DNA from: Poritiphilus sp965212595
GTDB lineage: Bacteria > Bacteroidota > Bacteroidia > Flavobacteriales > Flavobacteriaceae
DNA length: 64,000 nt
Assembly (NCBI GenBank): GCA_965212595.1
Contig: CBDBVE010000024.1
Span: 186,001-250,000 of the forward strand
Direction of reading: 5' to 3'
Shown: positions 43,195 through 51,560 of the stretch, one piece after another
Layout: each line of letters starts with the position of its first letter
Position numbering within the stretch: the first letter of the stretch is position 1
Notes under the pieces: generated by a model
Seen by the model: only the letters and a program-made list of their open reading frames with translations
What the model was told of the DNA's origin: nothing
The model's database searches: none
Program-made: the position numbers and the translations under genes

Positions 43195-43901
43195 ACTGTG
43201 TAATTATAGATGACGAATCATTGGCCATTGATATCCTGGTTAACTATGTAGATCAGACCCAGGGGTTAAAGTTGCTAAAATCTTTTGAAAATGCTTTTGA
43301 AGCTCTGTATTACGTACAAACTCAGCACGTGGATCTGGTTTTTTTAGATATTCAAATGCCTATGATCAATGGACTGCAATTCATTAAGATCCTTAAAAAC
43401 CGTCCGAAAATTATCATTACAACCGCCTATAAAGAATTTGCCATTGAGGCCTTTGAAAATTCGGTTGTTGACTATCTTTTGAAGCCAATTCCGTACGAGC
43501 GGTTCCTGGAAGCAGTAAGCAAGGCCTTTGAAGCTCCTTCTCTTATTCCTGAACCCCTACCTATCTCCAATGCAATTCAGGAAAAGAAATATTTCTATAT
43601 CAAAGAGCATGGCAAGTATGTACGGATCTACGAGGAGGACATTCGTTTTTTACATGGAGACCGTAATTACTGCACTTTTTATCTCAAAACCGAGAAAAAG
43701 AATGTAAAGGGTAATTTGAGTTATTTTGGCAATAAATTCTCCGACGAGCGCTTCATGAGAGTACACAAGTCTTACGTTGTCTCACTCGCAAGTATTGAAA
43801 AATATGATTCCGAATCACTTTGGATAAGCGATGATTGTATTCCTATTGGCAGGACCTATAAGAAGACGCTTTTCAAATATTTGGAAAAAAAGACTTTATA
43901 G
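43191..43901 (+). CDS. LytTR-family response regulator
   Basis: 236 residues: receiver domain with phospho-acceptor D53 (DLVFLDIQMPMINGL) and Lys in LLKPIPYERF, then a LytTR DNA-binding domain (KYFYIKEHGKYVRIYEEDIRFLHGDRNYCTFYLKTEK, MRVHKSYVVSLASIEKYD, IPIGRTYKKTLFKYL). LytTR proteins bind paired direct repeats spaced by one to two helical turns. Overlaps the kinase by 4 bases; they are one operon. Confidence 0.93.
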   Translation: MNCVIIDDESLAIDILVNYVDQTQGLKLLKSFENAFEALYYVQTQHVDLVFLDIQMPMINGLQFIKILKNRPKIIITTAYKEFAIEAFENSVVDYLLKPIPYERFLEAVSKAFEAPSLIPEPLPISNAIQEKKYFYIKEHGKYVRIYEEDIRFLHGDRNYCTFYLKTEKKNVKGNLSYFGNKFSDERFMRVHKSYVVSLASIEKYDSESLWISDDCIPIGRTYKKTLFKYLEKKTL

Positions 43902-43965
43902 CATAGGAATATCCAGGTTTTGACCAAATCCCACACTAAAAGCTTAATTTTGAAACCAAAAAGGG

Positions 43966-45888
43966 ATGCAAAATACGATCTCTGAGCGCGTAGCTGATTT
44001 TCTTGGCAAATTTCCTCCATTCAACGAGATGCATTCCAATGACCTCCAGAAGCTTTCGGAAGATATCTCCATTGTTTACAAAGAAAAAGGAAGTTTGGTT
44101 TTTCAGGAAAACGAGTCTCCACATTCTTGGTTCTATGTTGTTCAAAAAGGCGCGATAGACCTGAGGAGATCTTCTACAAATGAAATTCTGGATATTTGTG
44201 ATGAGGGCGACATTTTTGGGCTTCGTCCTCTTATTGCCAGTGAAAAGTATAAACTTGAAGCACGGGCCTACGAAGACAGTATCCTTTATGCGGTTCCCAT
44301 TGAAGTTTTTAGACCGTATACCCAAACCTATGAAGAGCTAAGCACCTTTTTAATTGAGAGTTTTGCCTCGAATACCAGAAACCCTTATGATAAAAAACAG
44401 AGTAGTAAACTGCCAGGTACAGAATCAGTAACGGTCTCTCTTGAAAGTACTTCTCAGCTCCTGGATCTTCAACCGGTGCGATTTCGAAAAAAACTCGTCA
44501 GTTGTGGTCCGGATACCGAAATAAGGGAGGTAGCACAGAAAATGACTAAGAAAAAGGTAGGCTCTATGCTGGTCCTTAAAGACGATCTTCCCGTTGGTAT
44601 CATTACAGATAAAGATCTTAGAAACAAGATTGTTACGGGAGATTATCCGGTGACAACAAAGGCCGAGCAGATTATGACCAGCCCTGTGATCACTTATCCC
44701 AGGAAATTGACAGTAACTCAGGCTCAAATGGCCATGATGAAAAGCGGTATAGGGCATATCTGTCTTACCGAGGACGGAACACCCAACACCAAAGCCGTTG
44801 GTATTCTTTCCAAACATGATGTCATGCTTGCTATGGGTAACAACCCAGCCGCTTTGGTTAAGGAAATAAAACTTAGCTCGAAAACAAAACGGATCCGGGA
44901 AATAAGAAAAAGCGCGATGCTTTTGCTTAATGGCTACCTGGAAGATAATATTCCAATGTCAATAACCATGCAAATCATCTCGGAAATCAATGATGCCTGC
45001 ATAAAACAAGTGATTGATATTGCATTAAAAAAAATGCCTAAATCGCCCCCTGTAGCCTTCGCCTGGCTATCAATGGGAAGCCAGGGAAGAGGTGAACAAT
45101 TGTTGTATACAGACCAGGATAACGCACTGCTATTCGCCGATGTTAGTGAGAACCAGCTTCCAGCAACCACGTCCTATTTTATGGAACTCTCCAGGCGGAT
45201 CAATAAAAGCCTGCAAACTATTGGCTATGAATATTGCCCTGCAGAAATGATGGCTTCTAACCCAAAGTGGTGCTTAAGCCTCTCTGAATGGAAAAATCTC
45301 AATTCGCATTGGATCATCAACCCTGGTAAAGACGAAGTGCTGCTATCTTCCATTTTTTTTGATTACAACCTCAGCTATGGTGATGCGGGCCTTGTAAATG
45401 AACTTACTGAACATATTTTTGAAAGTGTGAAGAAGTATCCTATTTTTTATTTACACCTTGCGAGTGGTGCACTTCAAAATCCATCGCCAACAGGTTTTTT
45501 TAGACAGTTCTTATTAGAGCAAGACGGGGAGCATAAAGACTTTTTTGATCTTAAAAGAAGGGCTTTGATGCCTTTGACAGACGCCGCCAGAGTATTGATC
45601 TTATCGCACAACATTAAGTCGATAAACAACACTGCAAAGCGCTTTGAAAAACTGGCAGAATTAGAACCTAACAATAGTGAATTTTTTCTTTCCTGTTCTT
45701 ACGCCACGAAGGCGCTTTTAAAATTCAGAGCGAAGCAAGGCTTACTACACAATGATTCAGGTAGATTTATTGCCCTTGAGACTTTGAGCAAGGAGGAAAA
45801 AGTAAAACTAAAGCGTACGTTCAAGACCATAAAGGAGTTACAAGAATTAATATCGATAAGGTTTAAAGTTTCAAGCATTTTAGGATGA
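43966..45888 (+). CDS. DUF294 nucleotidyltransferase with cNMP-binding and CBS domains
   Basis: 640 residues: cyclic-nucleotide-binding domain (~15-110), paired CBS domains (~170-290, GVFMSKKVGSMLVLKD- and SPVITYPRKLTVTQAQ-type), DUF294 nucleotidyltransferase domain with GSQGRGEQLLYTDQDNAL (~370-390, the two Asp are metal ligands), and DUF294 C-terminal helical domain. It is the kind of signal protein that uridylylates or nucleotidylates partner proteins and reads cAMP/adenylate energy state. It starts 64 bases after the LytTR gene and overlaps the exonuclease by 4 bases. Confidence 0.9.
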   Translation: MQNTISERVADFLGKFPPFNEMHSNDLQKLSEDISIVYKEKGSLVFQENESPHSWFYVVQKGAIDLRRSSTNEILDICDEGDIFGLRPLIASEKYKLEARAYEDSILYAVPIEVFRPYTQTYEELSTFLIESFASNTRNPYDKKQSSKLPGTESVTVSLESTSQLLDLQPVRFRKKLVSCGPDTEIREVAQKMTKKKVGSMLVLKDDLPVGIITDKDLRNKIVTGDYPVTTKAEQIMTSPVITYPRKLTVTQAQMAMMKSGIGHICLTEDGTPNTKAVGILSKHDVMLAMGNNPAALVKEIKLSSKTKRIREIRKSAMLLLNGYLEDNIPMSITMQIISEINDACIKQVIDIALKKMPKSPPVAFAWLSMGSQGRGEQLLYTDQDNALLFADVSENQLPATTSYFMELSRRINKSLQTIGYEYCPAEMMASNPKWCLSLSEWKNLNSHWIINPGKDEVLLSSIFFDYNLSYGDAGLVNELTEHIFESVKKYPIFYLHLASGALQNPSPTGFFRQFLLEQDGEHKDFFDLKRRALMPLTDAARVLILSHNIKSINNTAKRFEKLAELEPNNSEFFLSCSYATKALLKFRAKQGLLHNDSGRFIALETLSKEEKVKLKRTFKTIKELQELISIRFKVSSILG

Positions 45889-46538
45889 AGTCACCCTTCG
45901 GCCAAAGAAAGCGAGTTTTACCAGACTATTGGGAAACCTACGCACAATTGTTTAAGAGAACGCTCAATACCAATGGAAACTCCATACCCGTTGTAGTTCT
46001 TGATACAGAAACCACTGGTTTTGACTTCCGCAGAGACAGAATCCTTTCTATAGGCGCCTTAAGGCTAGAGGGTGGCATGATTGCGGTAAATAAGACTTTT
46101 GAAATATATATTACTCAAGATCGCTTCGATAGCAATAGCGTCAAAATACATGGTATTCTTAAAAATCAATCAAGGTCATGCATTCCAGAATCTGAAGCCA
46201 TGCAAAAGCTGCTCAATTACCTCCAAAACGCTGTAATAATTGGTCATCATACCTATTTTGATATTATGATGATCAATAAGGCTTTAAACCGGAACGGTTT
46301 ACCAGACCTCTTAAACAAAACCCTTGATACTGCAGTATTATACCCCAAAACCCTTATTGCTTCGCCACTGCGTACAAAAAAAGACAATTACACCTTAGAC
46401 GATCTGGCTGATGCCTATGACATTTCCAGAAAAGACAGACATACCGCTCTCGGCGATGCTTACATAACCGCCATAGCTTTTCTCAAAATCTATAACCGCA
46501 TTAGTAAAAAGGAAAGGCAAAGCCTGGGTATCTCATAA
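45885..46538 (+). CDS. DEDDh 3'-5' exonuclease
   Basis: 217 residues of the DnaQ-like exonuclease fold: VVVLDTETTGFD with D40 and E42, HHTYFDIMM (third acidic) and HTALGDAY (catalytic His and fourth Asp). It resembles PolC/DNA-polymerase-III epsilon-type proofreaders or RNase T-like nucleases. In many Bacteroidota this gene follows a DUF294 protein, and the pair is often beside an acetate/solute symporter; here no such transporter is next to it. Overlaps the DUF294 gene by 4 bases. Confidence 0.92.
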   Translation: MKSPFGQRKRVLPDYWETYAQLFKRTLNTNGNSIPVVVLDTETTGFDFRRDRILSIGALRLEGGMIAVNKTFEIYITQDRFDSNSVKIHGILKNQSRSCIPESEAMQKLLNYLQNAVIIGHHTYFDIMMINKALNRNGLPDLLNKTLDTAVLYPKTLIASPLRTKKDNYTLDDLADAYDISRKDRHTALGDAYITAIAFLKIYNRISKKERQSLGIS

Positions 46539-46993
46539 AAATTCCTTAAAATCTGAGTTAGGCGCAAAAATAGGGTAGTATATCGATTAGCCACTTTAAA
46601 TACTGAGTTGAACCCCTATAAACAGGGGCTTTGCAGGGTGTATTTCATCGAAAAAAAATGATTTTCATCGGATTTACCCCCTTAATTTGGTACTTTAGAA
46701 GTCCAAATCTTAATCAAATCTTATGCATGGCAGCAATTACTCTCACTTTTGTTTTAGGGAAACCATCCACATTAAAGAGAATTTTCAACCGAAACCGGAC
46801 GAATCTAGTCCTCTCTTAAACGTTTTCTAAGTCTACCCTAACTTTCTTAATTAATTCTATCTTCCTGATATTTAAGTATTTGTCTTTGCTGCCATGTACA
46901 AGATTGAACTTAAAAATCCAGATCTAAGTATTTCGTCGTATATAATTAACCCTTAATCGAAGTTCAACCCCATATCTTAACCTTGACCTACAC
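46539..46993 (+). promoter_or_regulatory. 455-bp regulatory-looking region before the first DUF5060 gene
   Basis: No convincing gene. It holds a short inverted repeat CCCCT-ATAAAC-AGGGG (46613-46628), two copies of TTTCATCG (46643-46650 and 46663-46670) spaced 20 bp as direct repeats, and a -7-like TACTTTAG (46690-46697). The direct repeats on one face of the helix are the arrangement used by LytTR-type regulators; a LytTR gene lies 3 kb upstream. A 62-codon frame here overlaps these sites and is not supported. Confidence 0.4.
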
Positions 46994-49900
46994 ATGCGCT
47001 TTTTTACAAATCCCCTAACAGCAATATTGCTGCTTTTTTCTTGCACGCTACTTGCCCAGGGCACTGTCTCTGGAGAACTAAGAAAATGGCATACGGTTTC
47101 CATTACTTTTAATGGCCCGAATACCTCAGAAAACAACGCTACCAATCCATTTTTGGATTATAGGCTAAATGTCACTTTTACAAGCCCGTCCGGAAATACT
47201 TTTCTAGTACCTGGGTTTTATGCGGCCGACGGAAATGCCTCAGAGACCAGTGCGAACTCTGGAAACAAATGGATGGTTCGCTTTAGCCCTAATGAAACAG
47301 GCCAATGGAGCTATTCAGCTTCTTTTAGAACAGGAAATAATGTTGCCATAAATAGTAGTCAAAATGCTGGTAGCACTACTTCTTTCGATGGCGCCTCGGG
47401 TAATTTTTCCATTTCAGGGACGAACAAATCTGCTCCTGACAATAGAGCCAAAGGAAGGTTGAATTATGTAGGCAAACGTTACTTAAGGTTCGAAGAAACA
47501 GGAAAATATTTTATCAAAGCCGGTGCAGATTCACCCGAAAATCTTTTAGGTTATGGACAGTTTGATAATACGGTAAACAGCAAGAACTGGGGGCCTCATC
47601 AACAAGACTGGAATTCTGGAGACCCGAGCTGGAAAAACGGAAAAGGAAAGGGATTGATCGGCGCAATTAACTATCTGTCAAGTAAAGGAATGAATGCTTT
47701 TTCCTTCCTTACTATGAATGTAATTGGTGATGGAAAAGATGTATGGCCCTGGACAGCAACTTCACACAATGCCCTTGATGGAAACTCTTCGAGCGACTCT
47801 GATAATAGAACCCGGTACGATGTCTCTAAACTGGAGCAATGGGAAATCTTATTTAGCCATGCAGAATCTAAGGGCTTGTTCTTACATTTTAAAACACAGG
47901 AAACAGAAAACGATCAGCTATTAGACGGAGGTGAACTGGGCACCGAAAGAAAACTATATTATCGGGAGCTCATTGCCAGATTTGGACACCACCTGTCCCT
48001 GAACTGGAACCTCGGTGAAGAACATGACCTGTATTCTGCAGACGAACTTAACGATACGAATAATAGCCGCGTAAAGGCGTATGCCGCCTACTTTAAAAAC
48101 CTGGATCCCTACCGTCACCATGTAGTGATACATTCTTACCCCTGGGGCCAGGACGAACTATACACGCCTTTGCTTGGAAATACAGATCTAACTGGAGCTT
48201 CACTACAAACACATATAGATGATGTCCACGCCGACGCCAAAAAATGGTTGATTGCCTCAAAAAATGCCGGAAAACAGTGGGTGCTGGCCAATGATGAACA
48301 AGGTGGAGCAAACAAAGGTGTAACTGCAGATGCTGATTATAATGGCGACAAGGGAAACCAGGCGGACAACCGTAAAGATACCCGCCATAAAGTATTGTGG
48401 GGGACTTTGATGGCTGGAGGAATGGGCGTAGAATACTACTTTGGCTACCAAACAGGAGAGACCGATCTTACCGCCGAAGACTGGAGGAGTAGAGATACCA
48501 AATGGGAAGACGCGAAAATCGCTATAGACTTTTTCCAACAGCACCTCCCCTATTGGAATATGGATACTGCAGACGGCCTCACCTCAGATAATGACGATTA
48601 TTGTTTTGCTGATACTGGTAATATCTATGCGATATACCTTCCAAACGGGGGTACTACCAATCTTAACCTGTCTGGAGTTAGTGGCACTTTCGCCGTAAAG
48701 TGGTTTAACCCCAGAAGCGGTGGTGGTCTTGTTAATGGAAGTAAAGCCGAAATCACCGGAGGCGGCAACAGAGGCATTGGTAATCCTCCAAACAGTGCTT
48801 CCCAGGATTGGGTAGCCGTGATAAGCCTGGGAGAAAATTCAGGTGGAGGATCTGGTTCCGGAGGTGGAAACTGTAGTGCAGATTTCGAGGAACAAAATGG
48901 CCTTGTCATCATAGAAGCGGAAAGTATTGATACCCCAGGGGGGTGGAGTAAAAATTCTGGAGCTGCCGGATACACTGGAAGCGGTTATCTCGAATGGGAA
49001 GGTGGCGATAGTTTTAACACCCCTGGAAATGGAACTACCACAACAAAAATAAAAATAAATGATCCCGGAACTTACCGTTTCCAATGGAGAAACAAGGTAG
49101 GACTTGGTAACAATTCTACCGAACATAACGACAGTTGGTTGCGCTTTCCGGATGCTGCAGATTTCTACGGGCAAAAGAATAGCAATATTGTTTATCCCAA
49201 GGGAAGTGGAAAAACGCCTACAGCCGCTGGAGCAGGTTCTAATGGTTGGTTCAAGATATACCTCAGTGGTAGTACCAACTGGACATGGTCTACCAAGACT
49301 AGCGATCACGACCCACACGATGTTTATGTGGTATTCGATTCTCCTGGAATTTACACTATGGAACTCTCCGGAAGGTCTGACCATCATCTCATCGACAGAA
49401 TTTCATTGAGCAAAAGTGGCAACGCTACTGATCTCTCGCTTAATGAAACTCCCTGTGATAGCTCAGGAAACCAGAATGTCTCTGTAGAAAGCATTACTGT
49501 TTCTCCCGGCACAGGAACTGTTGAAATTGGAAATACATTGAAATTGAACGTTACCGTGCTGCCGGCTGATGCCACCAACAAAAATGTTAGCTGGTCTTCA
49601 TCGGACACCCAGATAGCTACGGTAAATCAGAACGGTAGAATCACAGCAAAAGCTGAAGGAACCGTTACAATAACCGCAACAGCCGAAGACGGAAACTTTA
49701 CAGATTCATCTAACATTGTTATTGTTGAGGCAGATAACGGTGACGGTACTGACCCTGATCCTGATCCTGATCCTGATTGTGATGCCGACTTTAGCGAGAA
49801 AGATAATTTGGTGGTGATAGAAACAGAACATATGAATTTAGTTGAGGGTTGGGAACTTAAGTCCTCAGCTAATGGTTTTTCAGGAACAGGATATCTTGAG

Positions 49901-51223
49901 TGGCTCGGTGGTGATAGTTTTGGTACTCCAGGCAATGGTATCATAAGCACTTCTATTAAAATTACCAATCCGGGAACCTACTTATTTCAGTGGCGAAGCA
50001 AAGTTGGGGAAGGCAGTGATTCTACTGAAAGCAATGATAGTTGGCTGCGTTTTCCGGATGCTTCGGACTTTTACGGCCAGAAAGGAAATCATATTGTCTA
50101 TCCAAAAGGCAGTGGAAAAACCCCTACGCCTAACGGATCTGGTTCTGATGGCTGGTTTAAGGTCTATCTCGGTGGAACTACTAACTGGACCTGGTCTACA
50201 AGTACAAGTGATGATGACCCCCACAAGATCTATGTGACCTTTGATACTCCCGGTATTTATACCATGGAAATATCCGGCCGCTCTAATCATCATTTAATCG
50301 ATAGAATTGTTTTAAGTCAGGATACCAATAATGCCACAGATCTATCGTTGGAAGAAACTCCTTGCGAAAATGATACACCTGCTGACATAGCGGTAGAGGG
50401 CATACTAATTTCTCCTGATCAGGCCACTATAAGTATTGAGGAAACGCTTAAACTAATTAGCGAGATCTCACCTGCTAACGCCAGCAATAAAGACGTTAGT
50501 TGGTCTAGTTCTGATAAGAGTATAGCTACAGTAAGCCAAAATGGCCTGGTCTCAGCTGTTAGTGAAGGTTCTGTTGTTATAACAGCAACTACCAGCGATG
50601 GCGACTTCATTGCTACCGCAATAATCACCGTAGTCGATAATGATCCTCAACCAGAAGGTCCAAGTCTGAAAATTGAGAACTCATCAGCCGTAGAAGGTCG
50701 CAATTTGGAATTTGAAGTAAGACTTACAGAAGAAAGTGATGAGACCATTGTAATGGATATTGCCTTGTTAGATGATACGGCCAATTCTTTGGACTATGTA
50801 GGTTTTGTGAAAACGCTGACTTTTAAACCTGGAGAAACCTCCAAAACAATAAGTGTTCCCACAAAAAATGACAATACCGAAGAAGAAAACGAAACTATCA
50901 AGGTGGCCGTAGCCGAGATCAAGAGTGGTACAGTTGTCGACTTCTCAGATACTGGTATAGGTACCATTATAGATGAGGACGCACCTCTAGATGTATTTCC
51001 TAATCCGGCAAGGGCCAATAGCAGTGTTCAGCTGGATGGGATGCAAAGTGGAATTTATGAGTTAGGTCTGTTTTCGGTCTCAGGGCATTTGGTACAAAAA
51101 GAAACTATAACGGTTACTAGTGGTCCATACCAATTTGTATTGAATAGTCTCACAAGAGGCCTGTACATTTTAAGAGTGACCAATTTAGAGCGTTCGTACA
51201 CCGCCAAGGTAATGGTTCAATAG
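46994..51223 (+). CDS. Giant secreted DUF5060 glycoside-hydrolase-like protein, T9SS tail (copy 1)
   Basis: 1409 residues with a signal peptide (AILLLFSCTLLAQG), probably T9SS-exported. DUF5060 domain (~20-160), then a TIM-barrel-like region (~165-610) with candidate catalytic Glu in NLGEE (E342/E343) and ANDEQGG (E435), the spacing and context of GH-A-clan acid/base and nucleophile. Then two tandem CBM-like modules (~630-820, ~930-1120), each followed by a BIG2 domain (~830-910, ~1135-1215), a Calx-beta (~1225-1330) and a type A T9SS sorting tail (~1335-1409). Its N part is a paralog of the next gene. Substrate unknown. Confidence 0.85.
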   Translation: MRFFTNPLTAILLLFSCTLLAQGTVSGELRKWHTVSITFNGPNTSENNATNPFLDYRLNVTFTSPSGNTFLVPGFYAADGNASETSANSGNKWMVRFSPNETGQWSYSASFRTGNNVAINSSQNAGSTTSFDGASGNFSISGTNKSAPDNRAKGRLNYVGKRYLRFEETGKYFIKAGADSPENLLGYGQFDNTVNSKNWGPHQQDWNSGDPSWKNGKGKGLIGAINYLSSKGMNAFSFLTMNVIGDGKDVWPWTATSHNALDGNSSSDSDNRTRYDVSKLEQWEILFSHAESKGLFLHFKTQETENDQLLDGGELGTERKLYYRELIARFGHHLSLNWNLGEEHDLYSADELNDTNNSRVKAYAAYFKNLDPYRHHVVIHSYPWGQDELYTPLLGNTDLTGASLQTHIDDVHADAKKWLIASKNAGKQWVLANDEQGGANKGVTADADYNGDKGNQADNRKDTRHKVLWGTLMAGGMGVEYYFGYQTGETDLTAEDWRSRDTKWEDAKIAIDFFQQHLPYWNMDTADGLTSDNDDYCFADTGNIYAIYLPNGGTTNLNLSGVSGTFAVKWFNPRSGGGLVNGSKAEITGGGNRGIGNPPNSASQDWVAVISLGENSGGGSGSGGGNCSADFEEQNGLVIIEAESIDTPGGWSKNSGAAGYTGSGYLEWEGGDSFNTPGNGTTTTKIKINDPGTYRFQWRNKVGLGNNSTEHNDSWLRFPDAADFYGQKNSNIVYPKGSGKTPTAAGAGSNGWFKIYLSGSTNWTWSTKTSDHDPHDVYVVFDSPGIYTMELSGRSDHHLIDRISLSKSGNATDLSLNETPCDSSGNQNVSVESITVSPGTGTVEIGNTLKLNVTVLPADATNKNVSWSSSDTQIATVNQNGRITAKAEGTVTITATAEDGNFTDSSNIVIVEADNGDGTDPDPDPDPDCDADFSEKDNLVVIETEHMNLVEGWELKSSANGFSGTGYLEWLGGDSFGTPGNGIISTSIKITNPGTYLFQWRSKVGEGSDSTESNDSWLRFPDASDFYGQKGNHIVYPKGSGKTPTPNGSGSDGWFKVYLGGTTNWTWSTSTSDDDPHKIYVTFDTPGIYTMEISGRSNHHLIDRIVLSQDTNNATDLSLEETPCENDTPADIAVEGILISPDQATISIEETLKLISEISPANASNKDVSWSSSDKSIATVSQNGLVSAVSEGSVVITATTSDGDFIATAIITVVDNDPQPEGPSLKIENSSAVEGRNLEFEVRLTEESDETIVMDIALLDDTANSLDYVGFVKTLTFKPGETSKTISVPTKNDNTEEENETIKVAVAEIKSGTVVDFSDTGIGTIIDEDAPLDVFPNPARANSSVQLDGMQSGIYELGLFSVSGHLVQKETITVTSGPYQFVLNSLTRGLYILRVTNLERSYTAKVMVQ
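48885..50365 (+). repeat. Internal tandem duplication inside DUF5060 copy 1
   Basis: Two copies of a roughly 190-codon module (48885-49460 and 49790-50365, about 905 bp apart). Both contain GTGYLEW.GGDSF.TPGNG, NDSWLRFPDA.DFYGQK, VYPKGSGKTPT, NWTWST.TSD.DPH, GRS.HHLIDRI and LSL.ETPC; by eye well over half of the residues are identical. The modules start EAE/ETE like CBM6/CBM35-type beta-sandwich binding domains, so carbohydrate binding is plausible. Each is followed by a BIG2 domain. Confidence 0.7.
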
Positions 51224-51288
51224 CAAATAAGCCCTTTAACCATGCTTTGAGTTTATTATAGTATAACTCACTAAATCTACTTAAGTAA

Positions 51289-51322
51289 AAAGGGAATCCA
51301 GCATTGGGTTCCCTTTCTCTTT
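51289..51322 (+). terminator. Terminator of DUF5060 copy 1
   Basis: AAAGGGAATCC and GGGTTCCCTTT pair 11 times (one T-G) around an AGCATT loop, with a T/C-rich tail. It lies 65 bases after the stop. Confidence 0.65.
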
Positions 51323-51560
51323 GGTGAAAGACCGGGTTCAGGTGCTAAACTATAACTCCCATTTTTAATCGCAAATTATTGATAATGAACCGCATAACGA
51401 AAATAACGGTTATAGAACGAGTTTGTACTTAAAACAGGGGGCTGACACGCTACTTTTACCTTTCCCCATTAGATAAATCAAGCCTGGGCAAATAAATACT
51501 TGTGCTAAATAAGCATAGTGCCTTGTAAAAGCTACAAGCACCAACCTTTATGGCACACTT
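51323..51560 (+). other. Intergenic region before DUF5060 copy 2
   Basis: About 240 bases without a gene. It contains ATAAC-G-GTTAT (51403-51413), and AACAGGGGGCT at ~51433, similar to AACAGGGGCT near 46621 before copy 1, hinting at a shared regulator. I see no clear TAnnTTTG promoter here. Confidence 0.3.

Noticed and set aside
46631..46819. 62-codon frame in the 455-bp gap
   Set aside because: No signal, no recognisable domain, basic composition, and it covers the direct repeats; the region is better read as regulatory.
48839..49387. Long minus-strand frames inside the DUF5060 genes (also 49982-50293, 52608-53144)
   Set aside because: They mirror the repetitive GC-rich coding strand, lack start context and domains, and lie fully inside well-supported genes.
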